DNA of 64,000 nt, taken from contig OY720636.1 in assembly GCA_963169105.1 (NCBI GenBank), positions 137,569,747-137,633,746 of the forward strand. Direction: 5' to 3'. Each line of letters opens with the position of its first letter. Positions within the stretch are counted from its first letter, which is position 1. The position numbers and the translations under genes were made by a program. The notes beneath the pieces were generated by a model. It was not told the DNA's origin. It saw only the letters and a program-made list of their open reading frames with translations, and did no database searches. The DNA comes from Ceriagrion tenellum. Lineage: Eukaryota; Arthropoda; Insecta; Odonata; Coenagrionidae. This document shows positions 22,115 through 34,984 of the stretch, one piece after another.

Positions 22115-25100
22115 ATAAAGCATCGAGATAAGCTACATTTACGGTTCAGGCGGAGTGGTGTTTAAAGTTCGAATTATTTTGGGTATCACATTCGCTCTAT
22201 GATGACAGGTTCGCTTTACCATATTCTGTTTATGCTGCATTAGGTAGAGTAGGATTACGCTAGAGGGAGCGCTCTAAACTTGTGGGCGTCTAACTTTAGA
22301 CGCTGGTTCGCTCGCTTGTAGGCGTGGCCTTTAACAGGAAATGTTGAGAGGATGGAAGTGCGTGAGGGTGGGAAAGGAAGGTGCGAAGGGGTGGAAACAT
22401 GCGGTCTGCCGAGAGTGCTTACTATCGAAAGATGTGGCCATTCGAGTGATTGGGCGATTTATTCATATTTTCCAACTGAGAGGTAAGAACGCCCACTAAA
22501 AACAAGCGGCTGATATCTTGTTACAACACTTGAGGGAGCTTGGGGGCGATCCTAGTCTATAGATGTAAATTATAAATTGATGGTTTGGGCCATTTTTTAC
22601 GCAAATTCCGAGATGTGAAAATACTTTTGTGAGCGGTCAATAGTATTGGTTGACAGGTAATTGACGCTGTGTAATATAATAACCAGGGAGGAACTGAAAA
22701 TAACATTTTAGCGCAAGTTAATTGTTATCGCTCCCACACGAAGCATATTATGAATTTCTCTGTAGCAATTGTATGATGGTAAAAGGTAGAAACGATATAG
22801 TTTCTTTCCTAGTTCTACATAACGCAGGATAACATGATAAAGTTACTAACATTTCCATGTAATGTTAAGTCTCATGCAAGAGCTGATATGACATAGAACT
22901 TCATTAGATAATTATGTTTACAGGTAATTCATGTGTGTTCTTGTTTTGTGTTGTTCAGCGGCAGACTCTTTGATCAACTACGACTTGTCTCAGTACTCTC
23001 CTTTTCTGCCCCGATTTACTAACAGTAGAGAAGTAGATCACGATGGACTTCGTTGGCACCTCGATAATGGAGCGCCTGTCCTTCACTAAGCCCATTGTTG
23101 TTTTGTCGGCCAGAATTTGGTCTCTTACAGTAAGAGAGGTGAGGATATCGAGGTGCAGGCGAAATCCTTCAGACTCACCCTAGACAGCACAGATAGGCAA
23201 CGCATTTAAGGACTCATCTTACCCTTCGTTAAGGAATTGTTCTGTAGAAAATTCTCTAGATGGCGTCACTCGCACCCGATCGAGGCGTATTGACGTCAGC
23301 TCTCTCTTACTCCAGGGTAACTCTCGCTCAAGGCAACAGTCATCGGGAAGTTGTAGCCAAGTCTCCATCGCGTATGTGCAAGGAGCGTTGACTTAAGATA
23401 TGTGAGGGAACACCAAACTATTTGAGACACTAACCGAGCACATCATGGCCGAAAACCATTCAGATAGCTTTTCCAAATGAACCTGTTACAGAATTTATCT
23501 TACAACCGTGAAGGCCTCTACTTAGTATTCTGACAGGAGGAGGATTGATATATCCTCCTTTGTTAAACATTTTTCAATAAAAATAAATAATTTTGTAAAA
23601 GTATACCCTATATCTTGGCGTTTTCTTTGTGGTTTAATTATGCTCCGAGATAAATTTGTCATATTTCAGATACAGGTCCCCCTTGCCTAAGATCAATTTT
23701 TTTTTCGCTGAAAATTTCAAGTTGATGGGGTAAGCGTTTAACAAAAAATCCTGGATTGGATATCATGACAAATTCAACCGGGCGAGTGGTTGTTATGCGT
23801 TGCTGGCCAGTATCAACCAATAGGGCAGTTTTTCGTGATAATTCATTGTCTCTACATTTAGAATACTCATTACTCAATACTCATATTACGTTTAACCCGC
23901 CAATTTAGCCTTGGGGGAATTTCATCCTTCCGGTTTCTGCGGCGGCGAAGTCAAGTCCTTGATATCTGAGTTGATGTGAAAGGATGGAAGTCCGCGTAGA
24001 CACCACCCATGGCGTGGATATGTGCGGTCGTCTGAATATAGCGAGTCGCCCGCAATTGGTGTGGGGTTAGAGAAACTTATATATGATAATCTACACTGAT
24101 CTCTTGGTGAACAACTGAAATAAAAATGCAAAAAAATTAACAAATTTAACAAGAAGTTTCCTCGACATTACCGAAACTTCCTCCAATGAGCATTTGATGT
24201 ACATTAATACTCAAAAGTAATGAATGAAAATGAAGCTTCATAATTGCAACCAGCATTCCTGGGAACGTTCAGTGGCACACGTGACTGACGTTTCAGATGC
24301 AGATTTCGAGTTTTTTCATCCGGTGACTAGCTTACCTAAAAAAAATTACTTTTGTTTCTTTTTTGGAGATATAATGGAGAGGTAATTGACTGCCGCTGCC
24401 TTGTTCAAGAGGGACTTGGACTCTCCAAAATCCCTCGAGGAGGCGGACACTCCCAAACGCCACAGCGATATTCATATGGTTGGCGATATTGGCGACTATG
24501 GAGCTTCTCTGGGATGCAAAAATCTATCAATGTTTTCGAAAGCTACTCTCTAATTTTGCGTTAACCTCTGTGAATTTGACTATTTTCATGAATTTATTCC
24601 TTATGAAAATCAAAACGCTTTTCAATTAATCCGCTCACAAACTTTTGCTCATTATATTCCGAGCAATACTAATTATACGTTGGTAGCGATACGTGATTTT
24701 ATTCCAATAATTAGTGACATCTTATTTTGTATAATGATGTTAACAATTCTGAGATGTTTATTTTAATCTGTCAACTTTTCTGCTTTGCATGATGATGGCG
24801 AGCGTCGCATCACTAATACTTTCTGTGTTATCAAAAATGCTTCAATGATTACAATTTTGCTACATTGCCAGTCGGACATTTGATCCGATTTGAGTTGGTT
24901 TTAATGTGATTTTCCCCCGACGTCATGATAGAGACCGTATCAAAAATTTGTTTAATTTAAGGAAAATAAGAAGCCTGAAGTGAAATTTGCAACATTTACG
25001 ACACTAAAACGTCTTCGGTGTGACCGAAATTGTAAATAGTTTACTAAATGTGGATACTTAAGGCTTCAATTTGACTCATTTTTTTTCACAGAACGGTGAC

Positions 25101-26034
25101 AACGTCTTCACAACCGAAGATAATGCGGCAACTCTGTAAGCGTTACTGCGGTAAGCAATTGATTTACTTTAAAATGTAGTTGAGAAAGCATACGATTACC
25201 CACTGTTAAATTTCTGACAAGATCTTTGTGTCAGAAATTACTCAACTTTTTAAATAAAGTCTTTCTGGAGAGCATATCCATTCCATTTTTCATGTTAAAT
25301 GGTCGTTAATGTTTGGCAAATATCTCGCAAATGATAATAGCTAGCGGTTTAAATTTTGCCATCATCGGAAAGATGAGATCTTTATATATATATATTTAGT
25401 TCACTTTTATTCAATGAGTAACGATATGTCGCTTTAACTACTTCAAGTTGGTGGAAGCGATTTTCATATTTCATTTCATGCATTTTGATACAGATTTGCG
25501 TGAAACTTTGGATAAGTATTCAGGTTAGTTATATATACTAATAAATGTGAACATTTTCTACCGATTTTTATCGATTTAGTTTACAGGCAATTTAATTCTC
25601 CTTTAAAAAGTAGCCTTCTGGCAATCGACATGTTTTTCAAAGCAACTGCAATAATCACATGTACACAGATTTTCTCCCTAGCGCGAAATGACACTCTTTT
25701 CCTTATGTAAATGGCGGCTAACAAATTTCAAGGTATCATTCCGAAAAAAAAATTGTATCTACATATGATTTTGCATTTACATTTGGAATACCGCGCCGTA
25801 AATCCAAGTCACAACTATGTTTTAATGAAGGCAAAATTTAGAATGTGATTCATACGTCATTTATATCAGTACATGTATGGTTATTTCAACGTTTAAACAA
25901 GTTAACATAATTGGAGCATGGTCCAAGAAATTTTTTCAATGTACCTGAAAAGTTATTAAAATGTGCACTCATTGAGTCTCGAAATTACCGCACCAACCAC
26001 CTTAAGAGACGTATCGAGTTGAAGAATGCTGCGT
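22115..26034. other. Unassigned DNA
   Basis: No gene is recognised in nearly 4 kb. A GC-richer patch at 22230-22480 and another at 23000-23400 show no domain. A 70-codon plus frame at 24352-24564 and minus frames at 23659-24152 have no family signature. Confidence 0.45.
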
Positions 26035-26350
26035 CGGCGGCCCGACGATCCCCCCCCCCCGCCTCACAAAACCCCCCTTCCTCTAACCACCCCAGCTCTT
26101 AAAACTCCCCTTTCTGGCTCCCCTCCCCCCATTCCTCCCTTTCGCCCCTCTTGCCAAGCTGAGCAAAGCTCGGCGCGGGTTTTATGGCGGAGGTGGGGAG
26201 ACTGCCGCCGATGGGAAGCAATGGGCGGGTTCGGGCGGCGGGTGGTTTGGGCGGAGAAAGGGACGGCTGAACCGCGGGAGGGGTGTGATCTCGACGGTTG
26301 ATGCAAAGGGGGCGTGTTCGAACGAGGAAGGGAAGGCGGGAAGGACTGGG
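26035..26350. repeat. GC-rich block with C10 homopolymer
   Basis: The block begins with a run of ten C near 26051, is C-rich to about 26160, then G-rich to 26350 with many CpG. Frames on both strands are Pro/Arg/Ser-rich and compositional. It could be a CpG-dense regulatory patch, but no promoter element is identified. Confidence 0.5.
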
Positions 26351-26800
26351 ACAAAGTTGGATTAAGGTGGCTCTGGGTTGACTATGCGAGTCACAACAAA
26401 TACTCAGCTATCACTATATATTATTTCTCAAAGGTGTTTTTTTGCCGCAACGCCATAACTCCCATAATTGTTCATCAAAATTAATGATTCAAACATCATA
26501 TTAAAGCTTATGTTCTCCGCTATAGACGAAAAATAGAAAAATGGATTAAAATAAAAGTTTTTGTTAAAAATTTTTCAAAATGATCAAAAATTAACAGTGC
26601 CATCGGTTGACAATATAATCAACTAATATGATGGCTATGGTTACGTGATTAAAAGTCTGTAGGAGGCGCCATCTATTAACACATCGTTTACTGTTTATAT
26701 TCTACGTGCGATCAGTGTGACCGTTTACTGTCTACATTATGAATCTTTAACACAATCATAAATAACATATAATTGTCCATGGGAAGAAACAGGTAGAAGA

Positions 26801-26937
26801 ACAGGAAGAAAGAAGGAAGAAACAGGAAGAAGCTGCATACTGTGCGAAATATTCGACAGGTGGAAGGACAGGAAGAAAGATAGAAGAAACAGTATGAAGC
26901 TGCATAATGTGCGAAATATTCGCACGGGTTAGCTAGT
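26801..26937 (+). mobile_element. Helitron 3' terminus with duplicated hairpin segment
   Basis: The sequence ends in a 7-bp perfect hairpin (GTGCGAA at 26909-26915 with TTCGCAC at 26919-26925), then a short spacer, then CTAGT (26933-26937). That is the hairpin-plus-CTRRT signature of a Helitron 3' end. A segment of about 60 bp containing the hairpin is tandemly repeated at 26801-26860 and 26869-26928, the first copy being mutated in the stem. The 5' end is not placed with confidence; AT-rich DNA from about 26390 may belong to it. No transposase is encoded here. Confidence 0.65.
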
Positions 26938-28700
26938 ACAAATTTATTTTCATCGGCTAAAAAATCCTGCTCGAACTATTGAAAACTAAAATGAAGGTAC
27001 AAAGGATGCAGAACATTCCACGAAAATATTATCGATGACCAAATTTGTTAGGACAGAGTCGTCTCGACTGCAGCGCCATTTGCATGGAACTACGGAAATT
27101 TTGACTTCTGTAATTCGCGAATAACTTTAGAAAATATTTAAGTAAGATGTCGATAAGGTAAGGTTCGTGATTTGAATTAAGGTAAGTCGCCGATATTTTA
27201 TTTTTTTTACAATTTCTCAGGACTTTTTGTCCCTTAAAAACCGTTTTAGTTAAAAGCTTGAACACGCTCTATCATTCAAATTGACATTTTTCTACTGTTA
27301 TTTTAGCCCATGGTGGAAGTATCCGCTAACAAGGCTGACTTATGATAAAACTAGCCTGGAAATCCTATTTTATTTTCATTTCAGTTCATAAAACATACTT
27401 ACAAATTGCTACATTCAAGGTTTAAGAAATTCTGGTATAAGTGTCCCGGAGGTCAGAGCCATTTTAAGGTAGTTTGAACGAGATTTGTCCCTAGTCATAA
27501 TAAAGTCCATATCCGCTTTTTTTATTTCAGCAGCTGTGCGTTAACTTATATATTAATAGATTTTATGTTAATATATTAATAAATATTGTTTTAGATAACT
27601 AAAATTGGCATTAGTTTACTAAATATGCTCGCATAAGTCTCAAATGTGGCTCATATTTTCTCGCCGTACGGGGAAAGAGATCATATCAGCAACAAAGGAC
27701 ATATGGGAAAGTATTTATGCGATTCTGTAAAATTTTCTGTGGTGATTAATTCGTTTAATTTTTTAAAAGTAGTTGAGGAAACTCTTAAGGAGCCCTGTGG
27801 GAGCTGGGAGAGCGTCACTGGCAGTGAGTGATTGCTACCTTAGAGCAATGGCTCCCACGACTTCCGCCTGGGAGAACAGGAGGGGGGCGTAGGGGAGCGA
27901 AGGACGCAGGAGGAATCAGATGACCGGCACTGCAGCCCGCGTGCACTCAGCGCAGTGCTATGTGTGAGCTGCGTGACTGAAGTACCCTAAAAATATTTTA
28001 TTTTCATGAAAAACGATTTTCTATACGTAAATTAGAAGGAAAATTTTGCTATTAAGCTCTGTAACTTGGCGCGAGACGCCTAGGGATGATGTCTTACATA
28101 TCAAATCAGGTAAATTGAAATAATTGCAATAATGCCTCTCGTGTGACCTCTAAATGCTAACTTATCGAGCCGAATTTTTTAGGGCATCCTATCTGTACTA
28201 CATAGCATAATTTGAAAGTTTGAAATTAAACATCCGAGTAAAAATTAAAAATAAGCCACATTCTTGTGCTCAATGTTAAATTTCTGACTATAAAAATTCC
28301 TCTCTTTATAAATGAAGTCCCTTAGGAGTCCGTACCACTTCTCAAATTTAATGTATGGTATTTGTTGGCAACTATTTTAAAAAGTAAATAAAAATGGCAG
28401 TTGCAGTTATACTAACCAGCTAGTACATACATACAAAAAACGTTTTCGTTATATTAATTATTAAATTTTGGACAGTTTTTCGTTATTTAATTAATCACTT
28501 ACAAATCATATATCTAGATTTTAAATAATATATATTATCAATGAGTTTGGTATGGCACGTGGAAAAAATTTGTGTCGGAAATTCGCCCGATTTAAGCATG
28601 CATTTTTAATCAAGGTTGTTCACAATGGATAAGTAATAAAAACTTTTACTAAAACCTCAGATATAAAAATTAAAATCACAACTTTAAAAACACGACCCGG
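26938..28700. other. Unassigned AT-rich DNA
   Basis: No gene is recognised. The 61-codon plus frame at 27646-27831 lacks a family signature. Confidence 0.45.
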
Positions 28701-28726
28701 GTTTAGGCGCTGAGCACCATCTTCAG
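28701..28726 (-). ncRNA. Hammerhead-ribozyme-like core, minus strand
   Basis: On the minus strand CTGAAGA (28726-28720) is followed by T, a five-pair stem GGTGC/GCGCC with one wobble around a three-base loop, then TAAAC. The layout equals the cores at 8540 and 57485, but the final GAAA has become TAAA, so catalysis would be lost or weakened. It probably marks the tail of a Penelope-like copy on the minus strand. Confidence 0.35.
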
Positions 28727-28739
28727 GTCTGAACCTGGT

Positions 28740-29390
28740 CACCACTTGAAACAGAACCGAGTAGAAAATTGGTAATCTTATATTGGAATTCCACTACAAT
28801 CGCACCTGGTCTCCCGTGTATGGATCTAGCCACCGCCTCTGCCGAGTTTGATACATGCAGACCAAAAACTGTGAATGCAAATTTGGCAAAGGAAAAAATA
28901 TCTCGGGGATGAGAGCAAAGAAAATACTCCAATCGGCGTGCGCGGACGTGAGCTTCCTCCGCGGATTCCTTCCGCTTGGTTGTTTGGCCCCGCGGAGTAT
29001 TACCCAAGTTTCCCCCTAACCACGTCGCTCCGCATCCTTCCTCGTCGGAATGCTATTTCAACAAAGGCCACAGCCCACTCTGTGAGCCATACCTCCAATT
29101 TCTTTTTCTCACCTGGACCCATTCAATCAAATCCATTTAATGAGGACTGGCGGGTGTCTTCATGTTTGTAGATCTAGAAGCACACATAATAAGCTTAAGC
29201 ATTTATGTAAAATCATAACCTCTGCTCTGTAGAGGTGGATGTTATTGATACATCAATGAAATGTGTAATAATGATTAATGTCGTATGTTAACCACATTCG
29301 TTGTATTCTTTCTCTTTATATAACTTTATAGTATTTTTGAAAATACCAACTATCATTGTTTGAATTACTACAACTATAATTGTTTTGTCG
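28740..29390. other. Unassigned DNA
   Basis: Moderately GC-richer from 28900 to 29130, with overlapping open frames on both strands (28723-29007 minus, 28875-29171 plus) and no recognised protein. Confidence 0.4.
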
Positions 29391-29580
29391 GCCCCGGCGG
29401 CGGTGGGGTAAAGTCCTCGCCTGCTGACCCGAGGGTCGCGAGTTCGAGTCCCGCCTGGGTAGAATATTATCTGCCCAGGATATGGGTGTGTGTGTTCGTC
29501 TCTTGTTAATGTTAAAACTCCCGATGTAAAAGGCCTTTGATGAGCTGTTTTCGGGGTTATGAGTATAAATAAAACAGCTT
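29391..29580 (+). mobile_element. tRNA-derived SINE
   Basis: The head resembles a tRNA gene. There is an A-box-like segment around GTGGGGTAAAGTCC (29403-29416) and a clear B box GTTCGAGTC (29442-29450) within GGGTCGCGAGTTCGAGTCCC. This is the internal RNA polymerase III promoter. A body follows with ATATGGGTGTGTGTG, an arrangement seen in insect tRNA-SINEs, and an AT-rich ending at TATAAATAAAA. It makes no protein and is mobilised by a LINE in trans. The cloverleaf is degenerate, so it is not a functional tRNA gene. Confidence 0.75.
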
Positions 29581-30843
29581 GACTCACACCCGTACTGTAA
29601 TGAAAGTTCATGATGGGTCACCGTGAATGGCTAAATGAGCAAATGACGACTCTTTAGGGCCCCCGAATTCCAATTTGTCGCCACAAAGTTACATTTTTAT
29701 CCTGCACTTCGGGCTAGCGCAAGGGAGGTTTGCGGGGGCTTAAAGGACACCAACTTTGACAATGGAAAGTGGCATCAATAGCGTTGCACTCTTGGAAAGT
29801 ATCGGAGAAGTATATTTTTAGATGTGAGGAGATTTAAATAGATCCTAATCAATCGATATCGTAAAACGTAAGTGTCAGATATCCACATGTACATTGCTGA
29901 GCACGGACGAACAGCTTTAAACGGTAATATCTTCTAACTCCACCTCTGATTCTTTGTAGAATTCCCAAGCAGTCCTATGGCCGTAACCATGGTTACATCA
30001 GACTAGGTCTTAGGATGGTTTTGATAAATTCAATCGGTGTTTTCGTTTAAACCGTATCCACATTGTCTATTTATCCCTGGCCGATCTTGGACCCGGTAGC
30101 TTTTGTCCAGAGAAAAGAAAACCAACGGAAATATGGTTTGATGCTGAATTGAAGTTCCTTGCGTAGTCATTTTCTCTTCGGCTTTTCAGTTGATGGTGCT
30201 CTTTATTATATTGAGAATTATACCCTCGCTGTTGTTAGGTTATGGGATTGTTTCATTATTGTCTGTAAAATTAGTCAACACACCATTTTGAGAAGCTCTC
30301 TCTTCTAAACCAGGAAACAGAAATTATGGCAGTAATATGAATATAATATGGTGTTTATTCCTTCGTTCTCTAATTTTTATTAAAAAGTTATCTTCGACAG
30401 AACTGTAGTTTTACTAAATTTTATTCAGAAATAGTCATAGATTTTTTCGCGAAAAAATCTAATTGCCCATGTTTAAGTGCAAGGGTTTCTGTTTCATTTA
30501 TATCAATTTGCAATTTAAAGTAAGAAGTTTTTTTTACACTGGTTGGATATAACTACTGGTTTATACAAATTGCTTAAATTATTGTGAAAAGTGTGTAAAA
30601 CTCTTATGAAATTGATTGTCAGCAAATTGAGTTTGTGGATATTGATGAAGAAAAACTATTTACCTATCTGCATATACTACTTGAGAATGAACTGAATGGG
30701 AAACCGGTTGTAGTCAATTAAAAAGTGTAGAAAAGTTAAAATTTTTCCATCAACGTGTGTACAACGCGAACTGAATGGATCGATTTACACTCGAGTGGGA
30801 CCTTTGCTCGTAACGAGATTCCAGCCGTTGTATTGTATGATGT
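29581..30843. other. Unassigned AT-rich DNA
   Basis: Nothing recognised. Confidence 0.4.
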
Positions 30844-31394
30844 ACTAGGCGAAAGTACCCGTTGAAATTCAACGGGTGTGAAAAACATTGAACTTATTTT
30901 ACAATGAAACCACAAAGCCTGAAGAATACTGTCAGCGTGGTCATTTGAGGAGTTCGTAACCTATCTTGTTCACGTTGTGTTCGTTGTAGTAGACACGCTG
31001 ACCGTCTCCCAGGTGCAAGTAGAGATGAGTAACTGTTGGTCCTCTTTCATGCACCGGAATGCCAAAAATGGACCACGCAGACTCATTACTACTTAAGTAG
31101 CACCCAGGTTCATAGATGGTCACCTCGTTCCTCCGGTTCTCTTGATCGCTTCCCTTGTGTACACACATATATTTGCATTCAATGACTTATTGAGTTTCGC
31201 TATTCAACTTTAATATGTGCGTTGAGTATCTCAATCAGAATCGGAGAGTATGGTACAATCCAGAGGTTGACAACGTCCAATCGAGCTTTTCCAGAAGTAG
31301 CCATGTTTATTTTACCTGTGAATCCTCCGTCACCCGGACTGCACCTTCGGCGTAAGGGGTAGCCATAATCATTGGTTTCGGTTTCTAAATCCAA
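30844..31394 (-). mobile_element. Helitron fragment 1: transposase mid-part plus 3' terminus
   Basis: Minus-strand frames give two consecutive parts of the Helitron Rep-helicase protein. At 31394-31200 I read YPLRRRCSPGDGG and then WIVPYSPILIEILNAHI. At 31168-30941, in another frame, come VHKGSDQENRRNE, YLSSNESAWSIFGIPVHERG and then HLGDGQRVYY. These lie between the Rep nuclease and the Pif1-like helicase in complete Helitrons. Soon after, the minus strand forms a near-perfect 10-bp hairpin (30877-30857) followed by eight bases and CTAGT (30848-30844), the Helitron 3' signature. The helicase part is missing, so the element carries a large internal deletion and a frameshift. Confidence 0.82.
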
Positions 31395-31643
31395 ACTCTA
31401 TGGTGATTCTTTGTGTACTTGCCAATTTTCATGTACGGATGTTATTCATAGACCAGAATTTCCCATTCTTCTTTCGGGTATGAAGCATGAAGTGACGTTC
31501 ATTATATTTTCCACCATCTTAAAACAAATTGAAGTTTCAAAACAGATGGGTCTATATTTGAACCAAATTTATAGCTGGTTACACGTCCGTAGGTAGGGTT
31601 AGGATGAAATTTGGGTGGTTCTTAGCGTGACTCGTGAAACACC

Positions 31644-32040
31644 ACTAGGAGGAGACCGAATTAGAGTCCCCTTTTTCTTGATATCCTATTTTGTATTTTT
31701 GGTTTTTGTGTTTCTATTAATGTTTATAAGCACTGGTCATCATTAAAGCATCTGTATCAACTCATTTGAAAATGGACTTATGCGCTATATTTACAGCTTT
31801 TCACTCAGGAGTGTTGATGAAAAGGTTGTTGCCGCTCGATACGAGGGAGCAAGCCTCGTAAAGTTTCCCATGCACGAAGCAGTGATTTTCCAATTGAAGA
31901 CCAGCCACTTGAAGGGTCTGCCCTTGTGACCTATTTATTGTTATAGAAATTCGAAGTTTCAAGCCCGGAAATCGGAGAAATGACGCTGGGAAGCGTATCT
32001 TGCAGAATCCTGCTGACTTCGCGCGTGCCACTCTTCAGGA
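31644..32040 (-). mobile_element. Helitron fragment 2: helicase C-terminus
   Basis: A minus frame at 32040-31801 gives RISITINRSQGQTLQVAGL and then an LENHCFVHGKLYEACS segment ending FINTPE. This is the C-terminal motif set of the Pif1-like helicase in Helitrons, a 5'-3' DNA helicase used in rolling-circle transposition. The frame then stops. About 150 bp further on the minus strand a possible stem (GGGGAC/GTCTCC, 31671-31651) and CTAGT (31648-31644) could be its 3' end, though the spacer is shorter than usual. It lies upstream of fragment 1 in the same orientation, which is the wrong order for a single element. Confidence 0.75.
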
Positions 32041-32060
32041 CTTTTATTAGATCGCTAGTG

Positions 32061-33009
32061 GTCATATCTTTGAGCATCTAAGTCTAATTTTTGTCGTTTT
32101 TCTTGTGAGGGCTCATTTCATCACAAAGAAGACATTCTTCTTGCTTTAGAAGATTTTTTCGAAAGGTTACTCTTTATCCTATTAGGCATGTTGATGCATA
32201 TATTTTTAAGTCCAAGGAGGGGAAACAGAGGCGAGTGAAGGTATTAAAAAGGCACCTCGATGATTGGGTTAATGTAAGTTAACTGCACTTTAACAGTTTT
32301 TAAAATATATAAATAACTCGCAACATTTATTATGTGGTAATTGGTCTAAACACAGTTCACAATAGTAATGAGAGGTAAATGGTTCCACTACGTGTAAGAC
32401 ATCTGAGTATTAAACGATAATAAACAACGCTGTGTTTGTTGTAGCAACAGAGGCATCGTTACCATTATTATTCGCTGCGCGTAAGTATTTTTGCACATTT
32501 AAACGCATGTGTATTCTATTTAACCCCTTTATTTGTATCGTTTACGTCGTAATAATATCTCATATATACGCAGTGCCCCTATGAGAGCTACTTTGAGAAT
32601 AGACATTTAGACATTGAAGATTATCCTCGTTGTAAATATTCATAGAGCTTATCGATTATCCCCAGGAACAATCTATCATGGGGCCCTTGGACTCTGAACC
32701 CTTTTAATTCAGATTTTCTTTCTACGTCTATCATGGGCCTGCATGAAAACGTGATATTTAATAGCTAGAGTTGCCAGAGGCGTCTAAATCTCTGGTTGTC
32801 AAGGAAATAAGCTCTTGTTGATTTTAGAGAAAAATGTGAGATTTTTCTGCTAAAAACATGATTTTCAGACGAATACGAATCGTAAAAGAAAATTGGTGGA
32901 AAGAATTAGAAACTGCATTTATTCAACTATCCGATAAAAAAATTACAGTCCTCTATCTTGAGTAAAAGTATAATTAAGAAGCAAACAATGAAACCACTGC
33001 ACTGAACCC
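32061..33009. other. Unassigned AT-rich DNA
   Basis: Nothing recognised. Confidence 0.4.
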
Positions 33010-33160
33010 AATGCTTAGCATGGACCACCAGGGGTAGTTAGGGGGCCCTAAGGGCTTTTTATAATAGCCTTTTTTACGTCTAAATATATTTTATTTCTAC
33101 ATGCCAAATTTCGGCTCAATCGGTTCATTAGTTTTTGTGTGATCGAGCGACATACAGACA
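33010..33160 (+). repeat. Interspersed-repeat-like segment
   Basis: A run reading CCAAATTTCGGCTCAATCGG, then a gttcattagtttttgtgtgatcg-type stretch, then acatacagacagacag, has the wording of a motif common in arthropod interspersed repeats. I cannot assign a family; a Helitron or other non-autonomous element is possible. Confidence 0.4.
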
Positions 33161-33765
33161 GACAGAATTAGCCTTGCAGTTCTGTCCCGTACGATTTTGG
33201 TTGGAAAGCAACAGGGTGGAGTTCATCGAGGCAAGTAATGAGGATGAAAGGGTTCGTAGATAATGCAAAGCTACTCTATAGATGCTAAAAATCAATGAAA
33301 GAAACTCCTCCACTTAATTTCCCCGTTTATGGAAAAATACTTTCGTTGCCAATTGTTCCATATCGTCGCGCAGTAGGCAAGTTTAGACTGGCGATAGTCA
33401 CTAAGGCTATATCCCTCGACTTGAACTATGAACATAAGGAATTTTTAGTTCCGTTCTAAATTACACTTTGACCGGACTATGTTTAATCTCCAAACCCTTG
33501 GTTACACTTGAAATCTATGGCAACGGAAGCAAACTTTGAAAGATAATTTGAAAAGTATCCATCTCTCGATCATTAAGATAAGATAAGGTCTTATGATTTT
33601 CTCTAAACTTGTAGAAAAATCATATTTTTACATCCTATCGTTTGCCAAAAGCCAATGACAAACGCAGAGACCCAATTAAAAGTGCTACACGAGTTACATA
33701 GCAGTTAAATACGAATTTAATCTACAATCGATACCATATTTGGATATTTATTCACGTGAGAGGAT
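33161..33765. other. Unassigned DNA
   Basis: Nothing recognised. Confidence 0.35.
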
Positions 33766-34100
33766 GGTAGAATGTAGGGGGTTGGATTAGGAGCAAAGGG
33801 ACGGATGGACCGAGTGGACGCGCAAGGCATCGGAGATGGGATGGAAGAGATGCGGAATGAATGAGATGGGATGCAAAGACCTCACCCTCTTCCTCCCTCA
33901 CCCCCGATTTCCCCCATTTCACCCCTTCCACAATCCTTGGAACTTGGAGGTGATCTCCAGGAGGAAGAGGTGACAAAGGATTTGACCCTGGAATCATCCG
34001 CGACCTTCTTCGCACCCCTTCGCCTCACTCTCCTCTAATGAAAAGGAAGGAGGAAAAAGTGACCCCTCCCCCCTCATGCCCCCGTCCGTTCTACCCGCCC
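33766..34100. repeat. Purine-to-pyrimidine low-complexity block
   Basis: Purine- and G-rich from 33766 to 33880, then C-rich from 33880 to 34100 on plus. It resembles the 9230 and 13190 blocks in order and scale. No gene. Confidence 0.5.
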
Positions 34101-34984
34101 GTCACCCCCCTGGGGCCACGGACAAAGATTGAGAAAAAGAGCGGAGACCAAGCCGAGTGATCGCCGCGGAGCTCTCCCAATTTTTTCGGTTGGATTTTTC
34201 GAGGATCTCCTTCCCGTTTGAACAAAACTTAGTCGCTTTTTGATTAATTTAAGACTTATGCTTTCCAGTTCCAGACCACTGGAATTAATGGAGGAAAATC
34301 TTGAGTTAAGTTTTGAAAAGACATTATGGATTAAAGTAGAACGGTTTAACACAAAAACTCGCTGTGTTTTCGATAGTTCAGTGAAATTATTCATATTGCG
34401 ATAATTTTTGTGGACATTTTTCGGATGTAATTCTACTAAAAGACTAAGGTACGTGACGCCAATGTGTTGAAATTAATCGTAAAAAATTAAATTTTGGTTG
34501 AAATTAGCGTGGTTATCTCTCCATAGAAAGGATATAAGAAGCCAAGAAAGATATATCGTTACCCCGGAAAAAACTAAAATTGATTAGGATTGTTTTAAAA
34601 ATAAAAGCGCAGAATTAGACCGTTGTGCTGTTTTTAGCGATAATAATAGACCAATGACTTTTCTGTGCTTAATTTTGAACTTAGAAAATGTTTTGTTTTC
34701 AGGTAAAGTAGAAGTCGATAGTCTTCTATCGGGAAAAATTAAAGCCTTGGATGACTGATAAACTTCTGAAACAGGGTTCTGAAGTTTCGCAACAAGGAAA
34801 CAAAGAAAAAGCGTAATTGATTTTAATTTCAAATTACTTGGTCCATAAGAGAGATGTATTTGTTTTGTCACTGTTAATTCGTGCTCGAGGAATTTCTTCC
34901 TCAACGCAAATATCACTAAGCAAGCAAGACTTTGTGATGGAATACTATTTCACCAAAATGAATAAATACCAGAACAGCCACCAG

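Noticed and set aside
26035..26350. CpG-island promoter
   Set aside because: It is GC-rich and CpG-containing, but no initiator, downstream exon or gene is recognisable. Kept as a low-complexity block.
29391..29465. A functional tRNA gene
   Set aside because: The B box is good, but the A box and the arms do not form a proper cloverleaf, and a SINE body follows.
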